A stretch of DNA of 5,711 bases, from positions 1-5,711 of the forward strand of contig DAPKRQ010000128.1 of assembly GCA_031800475.1 (NCBI GenBank), written 5' to 3'. The notes beneath the pieces were generated by a model. The model worked only from the letters and a program-made list of their open reading frames with translations, did no database searches and was not told where the DNA came from. The position numbers and the translations under genes were made by a program. Shown piece by piece: positions 1 to 5,287 of the stretch. Position 1 is the first letter of the stretch, and each line of letters begins with the position of its first letter. The DNA is from Kuafuiihalomonas phototrophica. Its GTDB lineage: Bacteria; Myxococcota; Kuafuiibacteriia; Kuafuiibacteriales; Kuafuiibacteriaceae.

Positions 1-1535
1 ATGTTGCCGACGAACCCGCCGGACCCTCCGCCCCCGGCCCGTCCATTCAGGCCGTGGGCGCCCGAACGTCCGTGTCCAGCGTCGATCGAAAGGATGCCTC
101 GGACGTCGTCCCACACGGCCGCATCCGAAAGCCCGTCTCGACCCGGGGCCGCCCGAGGTTCGGCGTGGGCTGCGCCGTCTTCTGCCGGCACTTGCAAGGT
201 CCCTCCCAGAGCCACCGGTTCTCCGGCCGCTCCGCCTTGGGCGGGGTCCCCGTCCTCGTAGACTCGGGTGGAGGCTCGAACCGAACCTCCCGCGCCGCCA
301 TCTTGCCCCGGCCCGAACAAGCAGGCTCCGGCCTGACCGCCGGCGCCTCCCGCGTGTTCCCGGATGGTTTCGCGGCATCGGCTCGTCGACCGGTGGCCGT
401 CCACGCCGACGCCGGGACCGGCACCGGTGGATGGCCCGTCTCGACCGAAGGTCCCATCGCCCCCGTCGCTCCCGCTCGCGATCAGCAACGTGTTCTCGAG
501 GATTAAGCCCGGAGACTCCACGGCCAGCAGGGCGATGCTGCTCTGGCCGTTCTCGCCCGTTTCCGCCTCTTTGGTCCCCCTTGCCCGGATCGACAGGTCG
601 ACCAACGCCGTGGGCAACTCGATGCCCTCGGCTCGAAAGCCGACCACCTGAGCGTCGTCTGAATTTTCGATCGAAAAGGTCGGTCGAACATGGGACGCGG
701 GCGCCCACTGCGGCCATCCGAGGTTGCCGCCGTAGATCGAAAGTCCCTCGATCACGTCCACGGTGTCGATGCGGAGAACGGGCTGGCCGCCGACGATGAC
801 CCCCCGGGCCGAGCGGCGAATGGCGGCGCTGCGGGCCGCTTCGAAGGTCTCGAAGGGTCGAGCCTTGCTGCCATCGGCAGGGGTGGCCGTGGAGGTGGGG
901 TCCATGAACACGAAGGTCAGGAGCTCGGGCGGGCCGTCGCACCGCACCTGGTTGGGATCGAGTCCGAACAGCGGCAGCGAACCTTCGCAGATCGGTCCGT
1001 CCGGCCCGCAGGCCAAGCTTCCAAGACCACAGGGGCCGCATCGAACGTCTTCGGACGCCACGCACCGGTTCGCGTACTCGATGCCGTCTTCGGTCATGGC
1101 CGGCGTTGCGTCGCAGTACTGGACGGGGCAGGGTCCGTCTCCGCAGGCCACCGCATCGTCTCGGGTCGGACCGGTGCAGACTGCGTCACCGCAGGTAACC
1201 GGCTCGTACCGGCAACGACCGGCGTCGCATCCAATGGCCACTCGACAGGGCGCGCTGGGACAGTCGGTGGCGAAGGTGTCGGCGGTGCAGTCGCAGGGAC
1301 GGCAGTTCAAGATGCCGCCGCATCCGTCGGGCTGAGCCCCGCACACGTCGCCGAGGGCCTGGCAGCTGGTGGGCTCGCAGACGTGGCCGGCATCTTCGTT
1401 CGAGCTGCTGCCCCCGTCTCGGGTCGGGTCCGGACCTGCGTCGGCTGGCCCCCCGGCTTGCATGGCGGGGTCTCCGCACGCGACCGCCGCGAGGGCCACT
1501 CCCGATATGCCAAAGAAGTTGCGGATTCGTGTCAT
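1..1535 (-). CDS. Cysteine-rich secreted lipoprotein with beta-helix-like and Gly-rich regions (3' end outside window)
   Basis: The minus-strand frame stays open for 511 codons from the ATG at 1535-1533 and runs off the left edge without a stop. Residues 1-19 form a lipoprotein signal peptide: basic start (MTRIRN), hydrophobic core, then lipobox A-V-A-C with acylated Cys20. A low-complexity Gly/Ala/Asp/Ser linker covers about 21-50. Residues 53-81 form a six-cysteine module (Cys53, 58, 65, 72, 78, 81) around DGCGG, a pattern I associate with myxobacterial lipoproteins. More paired cysteines continue to about 199. Residues 221-238 (DGSKARPFETFEAARSAA) resemble the opening of DUF1565/right-handed parallel beta-helix proteins, and 245-355 are strand-rich. 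From about 355 the chain is rich in Gly, with GGAGG runs. A strong ribosome site (GGGGAGGA) lies five bases before the start. Expected location is the outer membrane or cell surface. The substrate is unknown, and the beta-helix call is inference from short motifs. Confidence 0.85.
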   Translation of the reverse strand, partial: MTRIRNFFGISGVALAAVACGDPAMQAGGPADAGPDPTRDGGSSSNEDAGHVCEPTSCQALGDVCGAQPDGCGGILNCRPCDCTADTFATDCPSAPCRVAIGCDAGRCRYEPVTCGDAVCTGPTRDDAVACGDGPCPVQYCDATPAMTEDGIEYANRCVASEDVRCGPCGLGSLACGPDGPICEGSLPLFGLDPNQVRCDGPPELLTFVFMDPTSTATPADGSKARPFETFEAARSAAIRRSARGVIVGGQPVLRIDTVDVIEGLSIYGGNLGWPQWAPASHVRPTFSIENSDDAQVVGFRAEGIELPTALVDLSIRARGTKEAETGENGQSSIALLAVESPGLILENTLLIASGSDGGDGTFGRDGPSTGAGPGVGVDGHRSTSRCRETIREHAGGAGGQAGACLFGPGQDGGAGGSVRASTRVYEDGDPAQGGAAGEPVALGGTLQVPAEDGAAHAEPRAAPGRDGLSDAAVWDDVRGILSIDAGHGRSGAHGLNGRAGGGGSGGFVGN

Positions 1536-1540
1536 CGTCT

Positions 1541-1548
1541 TCCTCCCC
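1541..1548 (-). promoter_or_regulatory. Shine-Dalgarno site of the cysteine-rich lipoprotein gene
   Basis: On the minus strand this reads GGGGAGGA, followed by the five-base spacer AGACG and then ATG. It is the best ribosome site in the window. It fixes the lipoprotein start at 1535 and argues that this frame, rather than the overlapping plus-strand frames, is the coding one. Confidence 0.75.
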
Positions 1549-1677
1549 GGTGCGCCCGGCGCCGCGACGGAAACTCGGATCGGCCAAGCAACCTGGGTTG
1601 CGAAACGGCCTGGACCCGAAGGTGTCGTTGCGGACGGAGTGCCGTGGGCCGCGTCGATCGATCACCCCGGGCGGAAG

Positions 1678-1690
1678 ACGGATCATCCGT
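1678..1690. promoter_or_regulatory. Perfect 13-bp palindrome, possible operator
   Basis: ACGGAT and ATCCGT are exact inverted half-sites around a single central C. The site lies about 143 bases from the lipoprotein start and 208 bases from the thrB start, in a divergent intergenic region where a dimeric repressor or activator could act. No second copy is visible nearby. Function is inference only. Confidence 0.3.
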
Positions 1691-1802
1691 GACCCGATGG
1701 CGCGGTGCGTTGCGTTCCGGACCCGAGGTCGGCCCACACCCGGGCGGCCGATCGAACGACGGTCTCGGTGGGCTGGAGCTGCCGGTAGAACTCCCTTTCG
1801 GG

Positions 1803-1822
1803 CCACGGGGCCCCAACCGTGG
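1803..1822 (+). repeat. Small inverted repeat upstream of thrB
   Basis: CCACGG at 1803-1808 pairs exactly with CCGTGG at 1817-1822 around an eight-base loop (GGCCCCAA). If transcription of thrB starts further upstream, this would be a six-bp GC-rich hairpin in the 5' leader, about 75 bases before the start codon. There is no T-run after it, so it is not an obvious terminator. Short hairpins are expected by chance in DNA this rich in G and C. Confidence 0.25.
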
Positions 1823-1897
1823 GGGGCCGGCGCAGTCGCGCAGGGGACCGTCCTGCCGGGCCGGAGCCCGATGTGCTACGTCTGAAAATGCAGCCCG

Positions 1898-2833
1898 ATG
1901 AAATCCGAGATCGAAGTCTTCGCGCCCGCGACCGTGGCCAACGTGGCCGCCGGATTCGACGTGCTGGGATTCGCCCTACACCGACCCGGGGACACCGTCC
2001 TCGTGGAAGAGGGCGGTCTCGGTGGCGTGGAGATCGTCGAGATCACGGGGGACGACGGGGAGCTTCCCCGCGCCGTGGCCGACAACACGGCAGGCATTGC
2101 GGCCCAGGCCCTGCTCGACCATTTGGGGGACCGGCGGGGCGTGCGCATGCACATCCACAAGGGCATTCCGGTGGGGAGTGGCATCGGGTCCAGCGCGTGC
2201 AGTGCGGTGGCCGGTGCGGTGGCGGTGAACGAGCTCCTGGGTCGGCCGCTGCAGCGCCCCGACCTGCTTCCCTTCGCCTTGAAAGGAGAGGCCGCTGCAA
2301 GCGCCGGGGCGATCCACGCCGACAACGTGGGGCCCTCTTTGCTGGGCGGAATGGTGCTGGTGCGCAGCAACGCGGAGCTCGACACGGTCAACCTGCCGGT
2401 GCCGGACCAGCTGTTCGCGGCGGTGGTCCTTCCGCGGCTCAAGATCCTGACTTCGATGGCCCGGGAGGCCCTGCGAAGCCAGGTGCCCCTGGCCGATGCC
2501 GTGGTTCAGTGGGGCAACCTGGGGGGTCTCGTGGCGGGGCTCGCCCGGTCGGACTACGGGCTCATCGGACGTTCGCTGAAGGACGTGGTGGCCGAGCCCT
2601 ACCGCGCTCCACTGATCCCGGGCTTCGCTGCGGTTCGCGATGCGGCGCTCGAAGCGGGCGCGCTCGGGTGCAGCATTTCGGGGGCGGGGCCCGCGGTCTT
2701 CGCCCTGTGCCGCGGGGACGAGTCCGCGTTTCGGGTGGCCATCGCCATGCAGAAGGCCTTCGACGCCGAGGGTCTTCCTTCGGAGCGATTCGTTTCGTCG
2801 ATCAACCCGCTCGGAGCTCAGCGGATCAAATGA
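1898..2833 (+). CDS. thrB: Homoserine kinase
   Basis: Cytoplasmic GHMP-family kinase that phosphorylates L-homoserine with ATP to O-phospho-L-homoserine, the penultimate step of threonine synthesis. The product is 311 aa, close to the 310 aa of E. coli ThrB. All three GHMP motifs are present: the N-terminal APATVANVAAGFDVLG at 9-24; the glycine/serine phosphate loop PVGSGIGSSA at 91-100, followed by KGE at 129-131 and HADNVGP at 140-146; and the C-terminal SISGAGPAVFAL at 259-270. The start is set by similarity, since family members begin just before the APAT motif; no good Shine-Dalgarno site precedes it. Two other ATGs lie 27 and 10 bases upstream in other frames. The stop overlaps the thrC start, so the two genes form an operon. 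A homoserine dehydrogenase gene is not adjacent. Regulation is not evident from the sequence. Confidence 0.95.
   Translation: MKSEIEVFAPATVANVAAGFDVLGFALHRPGDTVLVEEGGLGGVEIVEITGDDGELPRAVADNTAGIAAQALLDHLGDRRGVRMHIHKGIPVGSGIGSSACSAVAGAVAVNELLGRPLQRPDLLPFALKGEAAASAGAIHADNVGPSLLGGMVLVRSNAELDTVNLPVPDQLFAAVVLPRLKILTSMAREALRSQVPLADAVVQWGNLGGLVAGLARSDYGLIGRSLKDVVAEPYRAPLIPGFAAVRDAALEAGALGCSISGAGPAVFALCRGDESAFRVAIAMQKAFDAEGLPSERFVSSINPLGAQRIK
2830..2833 (+). promoter_or_regulatory. ATGA overlap coupling thrB and thrC
   Basis: The thrC ATG (2830-2832) shares two bases with the thrB TGA (2831-2833). Only a weak ribosome site precedes it (GGAG at 2813-2816, or GCGGA at 2821-2825). Termination-reinitiation by ribosomes finishing thrB is therefore the likely way thrC is translated, which would keep the two enzymes in step. 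Confidence 0.8.
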
Positions 2834-4137
2834 AGTGCCGGAGCACCAAGAATCCGGCAGAGCAAGTGAGCCTGACCCGAGCGGTGCTCGAAAGCCTGCC
2901 GGCAGACCGGGGTCTGTACGTGCCCGAAACGATGCCGGACCTGTCCGAGCGCATCTGCTCGAGCCTTCGGGACCTTTCGTTCGAAGATTTGGCCTTCGAA
3001 GTCATCCGACCCTACTTCGACGAAGATCTCTCGGAGTCCGAGCTTCGAGAGGTCGTGGCGGAATCTTTGACCTTCGACGCGCCGGCCGTTTCGGTGGCTC
3101 CGGCCATGCAGGTTTTGGAACTCTGGCACGGCCCGACCTTGGCTTTCAAAGACTTCGGCGCGCGCTTCATGGCCCGAACCATGAGCCGACTGCAACGGCG
3201 GGTCGGCGAAGATCTGACCGTGCTGGTGGCGACGTCTGGAGATACCGGCGCCGCGGTGGCGTCTGGGTTTTACGGAGTCGAAGGCGTCAATGTCTGGGTG
3301 CTCTATCCGAAAGGCCGGGTGAGCCCGGTTCAGGAAATGCAGCTGACCTCTTTTGGAGGGAACATCTCTGCGGTGGAAGTCGATGGTACCTTCGATGACT
3401 GCCAAGCTCTGGTGAAACACGCGTTCTTGGATCCGGATTTGGCTGGCCCCCTCACCTTGACCTCGGCCAATTCGATCAACCTCTCTCGACTGCTGCCGCA
3501 GATGTTCTATTATTTTCGGGCGTGGCAACAGGTTGTGGACGACGGTGTGCTTCCGACCTTTTGCGTGCCGAGCGGCAATCTGGGCAATCTTTGCGCCGGG
3601 TTGTTCGCCCGCAGCATGGGTTTGCCTGTTGGGGGCTTTGTCGCAGCCACGAATGTCAATGACGCTTTCGTTCGCTTCTTGCGCGAAGGAACGGTGCCTC
3701 ACAGGTCGGCCCAGCGTACACTGAGCAATGCAATGGACGTTGCAGCGCCGAGTAACCTTCAGCGGATTGAGTGGCTGTTTTCGGGAAGTCGCGAAGCGCT
3801 GCACGAGGTGGTCCATGCTCACCCTGTCACCGACGACGCGACCCTCGAGGTCATGGCTCGGGTGTACCGAGATCATGGGTACGTGCTGGACCCTCACACT
3901 GCAGTGGGGTGGCGGGCAGCAGAGATACACCGAGAGGCATTCCCGAACCAATCGATGGTCGTGTTGGCCACGGCCCATCCGGCCAAGTTTCCCGAGACCG
4001 TCCAGCGGGCCATCGGCCGAGAGCCCGAAGCGCCGGAAGCCTTGACGGCCGCGAAAGGCCGTCCCCGCCACCACATCGCTCTGCCTGCCGATTACGGCCG
4101 ATTGCGGGAACGTCTGCTCGACGAATCCCCTTCCTGA
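2830..4137 (+). CDS. thrC: Threonine synthase
   Basis: PLP-dependent fold-type II lyase that converts O-phospho-L-homoserine and water to L-threonine and phosphate. The product is 435 aa, similar to the 428 aa of E. coli ThrC, and appears to align over its whole length. Visible motifs are EQVSLTRAVLESLPADRGLYVP (11-32) at the N-terminus; HGPTLAFKDFG (100-110) with the PLP-binding Lys at 107, the same number as in E. coli; SGDTGAAVA (136-144); SANSINLSRL (212-221); the PLP phosphate-binding loop PSGNLGNL (247-254, where E. coli has PSGNFGDL); TNVND (274-278); LSNAMDV (298-304); and TAHPAKFPETV (381-391). The ATG shares bases with the thrB TGA (ATGA). This start gives the usual N-terminus; the frame is open far upstream only as a shadow of thrB. 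Base composition is less GC-rich than thrB. Complete, with no sign of damage. Confidence 0.96.
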   Translation: MKCRSTKNPAEQVSLTRAVLESLPADRGLYVPETMPDLSERICSSLRDLSFEDLAFEVIRPYFDEDLSESELREVVAESLTFDAPAVSVAPAMQVLELWHGPTLAFKDFGARFMARTMSRLQRRVGEDLTVLVATSGDTGAAVASGFYGVEGVNVWVLYPKGRVSPVQEMQLTSFGGNISAVEVDGTFDDCQALVKHAFLDPDLAGPLTLTSANSINLSRLLPQMFYYFRAWQQVVDDGVLPTFCVPSGNLGNLCAGLFARSMGLPVGGFVAATNVNDAFVRFLREGTVPHRSAQRTLSNAMDVAAPSNLQRIEWLFSGSREALHEVVHAHPVTDDATLEVMARVYRDHGYVLDPHTAVGWRAAEIHREAFPNQSMVVLATAHPAKFPETVQRAIGREPEAPEALTAAKGRPRHHIALPADYGRLRERLLDESPS

Positions 4138-4139
4138 GC

Positions 4140-4153
4140 ACCCTGTGAAGGGT
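4140..4153. terminator. Short hairpin between convergent genes, possible weak terminator
   Basis: ACCCT (4140-4144) pairs with AGGGT (4149-4153) around GTGA, which in plus-strand RNA would be a GNRA-type tetraloop. The hairpin fills the 15-base gap after the thrC stop and touches the last base of the opposing TAA codon. The stem has only five pairs and no T-run follows on either strand, so intrinsic termination would be weak. Confidence 0.3.
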
Positions 4154-4899
4154 TAGCGGTAGTCGGGATTCGGGTGATCGAAGCGACAACCAGCTTCCCA
4201 CTGCGAACGCTGGTTCCCGTGGGCGGGAACGCCGCCCGCGTCCTTCAGCATGCGGGCCAGGTGGAGCAGATTCCAGGTCATGAAGGTCGTGTTGCGCTGC
4301 GTGAAGTCGTTTTGGGGCCCGCCGGAGCCGGCGTCCAGGTAGCTCGGTCCAGGGCCGGCTTCCCCGATCCAACCGGCATCGGCTTGCGGGGGAATCACAC
4401 AACCCAGGTGCTGCAGGGCATAGAGCACGCTCATCGAACAGTGCTTCACGCCGTCTTCGTTGCCAGTCACGATGCATCCGCCGACCTTGCCGTAGTAGGC
4501 GTACTGACCACGGGTGTTGAGGTTTCCAGACTCTCCATACAGGCGCTCGATCACCTGGGTGCAGACCGATGACTTCTCGCCGAGCCAGATCGGAGTGCCG
4601 AGCACCAAGATGTCCGCCGCCTTTACCTTGTCATAGATCTGGGGCCAGTCGTCCCGCTCCCAGCCATGCTCGGTCATGTCCGGGTAGACGCCGAACGCGA
4701 TCTGGTGGTCCACCGCCCGGATCACGTCGACCGAGACCCCGTTTTTGTCCATGATCTCTTTGGAGACGTCCATCAGCCCCTGGGTGTGACTGACAGCCGG
4801 GCCCTTCTTGAGGGTGCAGTTGATGAACAGGGCCCGCAGGTCCGAGTGATCGAAGGGGTTGGTGTCGCACAGGTGGGTTTGGGTTTCGTTCAGGGTCAT
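4153..4899 (-). CDS. Flavodoxin-family / NADPH-dependent FMN reductase protein
   Basis: Predicted 248-aa cytoplasmic flavoprotein of the FMN_red/WrbA-like type, expected to bind FMN and act in NAD(P)H-dependent reduction; the physiological substrate is unknown. The first strand and phosphate-binding loop are LRALFINCTLKKGPAVSHTQ (21-40). VKAADILVLGTPIWLGEKSS (92-111) matches the second strand and flavin-contacting loop, and GKVGGCIVTGNEDGVKHC (137-154) a third flavin-binding loop. The C-terminal part (WIGEAGPGPSYLDAGSGGP, then TFMTWNLLHLARMLKDAGGVPAHGNQ) is typical of a subgroup I recognise from high-GC bacteria. There is no signal peptide. I chose the ATG at 4899-4897 because it sits about 20 residues before the first strand. 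The frame stays open to 5532, but that extension is low complexity and crosses the 18-bp repeats, so a longer protein is unlikely. No clear Shine-Dalgarno site precedes the start. The gene converges on thrC and is probably transcribed alone. Confidence 0.88.
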   Translation of the reverse strand: MTLNETQTHLCDTNPFDHSDLRALFINCTLKKGPAVSHTQGLMDVSKEIMDKNGVSVDVIRAVDHQIAFGVYPDMTEHGWERDDWPQIYDKVKAADILVLGTPIWLGEKSSVCTQVIERLYGESGNLNTRGQYAYYGKVGGCIVTGNEDGVKHCSMSVLYALQHLGCVIPPQADAGWIGEAGPGPSYLDAGSGGPQNDFTQRNTTFMTWNLLHLARMLKDAGGVPAHGNQRSQWEAGCRFDHPNPDYR

Positions 4900-5197
4900 G
4901 AAGGGACCGTGACCGGTCGTGGGCTCTGAGGCCAGCCTGGGGGGGCGGCCCCGGGGACCTCTTCCGACATTGGGCGTGGCCTGGCGTGCGCGTCGACGGG
5001 GTGGACGGAAGCGGTCTTGGCGGCTTCGGGGAAGCGAGCGGCCCGGTCGATTCCGTCGGCGGCCGTGGAACGGATTTGCGGTGGTTTCGGTGGGGAGGAG
5101 GCACGCTTTTCGAAGCGCGCCGCATTCGCTTGCAAACCGGACGGGGCGGCCGGCGAGGATGGGGGTGGTGAAGGCAAGGGATGGCACCGCCGCCTCG
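4900..5197. other. Divergent intergenic region upstream of the flavoprotein gene
   Basis: About 300 bases, GC-rich, with no supported gene. It holds an eight-bp palindrome (GACCGGTC, 4911-4918) eleven bases before the flavoprotein start, a run of seven G (4939-4945), the palindrome CCCCGGGG (4949-4956) and a small hairpin at 5104-5117. Frames crossing it are open on both strands but have Arg/Gly/Pro-rich shadow composition and no family motifs. Promoters for the minus-strand flavoprotein gene and the plus-strand lipoprotein gene should lie here; I could not identify either with confidence. Confidence 0.55.
5104..5117 (+). repeat. Small hairpin with TTCG loop
   Basis: CGCTT (5104-5108) pairs with AAGCG (5113-5117) around TTCG. 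As RNA on the plus strand it would be a five-bp stem with a UUCG tetraloop, though the closing pair is U-A and not the especially stable C-G. It lies upstream of the repeat array and the second lipoprotein. No T-run follows. A role in the 5' leader is possible but unproven. Confidence 0.25.
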
Positions 5198-5287
5198 AGG
5201 CTGGGGATGCCCGGAAGGCTCGGGATGCCCGCAAGGCTCGGGATGCTCGCAAGGCTCGGGATGCTCGCGAGGCTCGGGATGCTCGCG
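5198..5287 (+). repeat. Five tandem 18-bp repeats, each with an SD-like tract and ATG
   Basis: Five contiguous 18-bp units begin at 5198, 5216, 5234, 5252 and 5270; the consensus is AGGCTCGGGATGCTCGCG. Unit 2 differs from unit 1 at two bases, unit 3 from unit 2 at one, unit 4 from unit 3 at one, and units 4 and 5 are identical. Each unit contains AGG, then six bases, then ATG. The ATGs are at 5207, 5225, 5243, 5261 and 5279, all in the frame of the downstream lipoprotein. Eighteen is a multiple of three, so gain or loss of a unit would not shift any frame. In the lipoprotein frame the array reads MPGRLG, MPARLG, MLARLG, MLARLG, then MLAKAR. Confidence 0.9.

Larger units (their letters stand above)
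1536..1897. other. Divergent intergenic region between the lipoprotein gene and thrB
   Basis: These 362 bases separate two divergently read genes, so promoters for both should lie here. I find no convincing sigma-70 promoter with both boxes. Weak candidates are TAGAAC at 1786-1791 and a TGCTACGT stretch at 1874-1881, both without a good -35 box. Recognisable structure is a 13-bp palindrome at 1678-1690, TCGATCGA at 1654-1661 and an inverted repeat at 1803-1822. Open frames crossing the region have Arg/Pro-rich high-GC shadow composition, so I call no gene here. I see no riboswitch and no leader peptide enriched in threonine codons. Confidence 0.6.

Noticed and set aside
1536..1897. Threonine attenuator or riboswitch upstream of thrB
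   Set aside because: I see no leader peptide rich in Thr or Ile codons, no hairpin followed by a T-run, and no known aptamer pattern.
690..1901. A 403-codon plus-strand open frame
   Set aside because: It lies opposite the cysteine-rich lipoprotein, which has a strong ribosome site, signal peptide and ordered motifs. The plus-strand translation is low-complexity Gly/Arg/Ala with no recognisable domain.
2818..4074. A 418-codon minus-strand open frame opposite thrC
   Set aside because: Antisense shadow of a complete, well-conserved threonine synthase; it is rich in His and Arg with no recognisable motifs.
1819..4137. A 772-codon open frame that crosses all of thrB in another frame and then continues as ThrC
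   Set aside because: The first 337 codons are an Arg/Gly/Pro-rich shadow of thrB with no family motifs. ThrC similarity begins at the ATG at 2830, and homologues have no such extension. It is open only because of the high GC content.
5198..5287. CRISPR-like array
   Set aside because: The units are directly contiguous and 18 bp long, with no unique spacers and no cas genes nearby.
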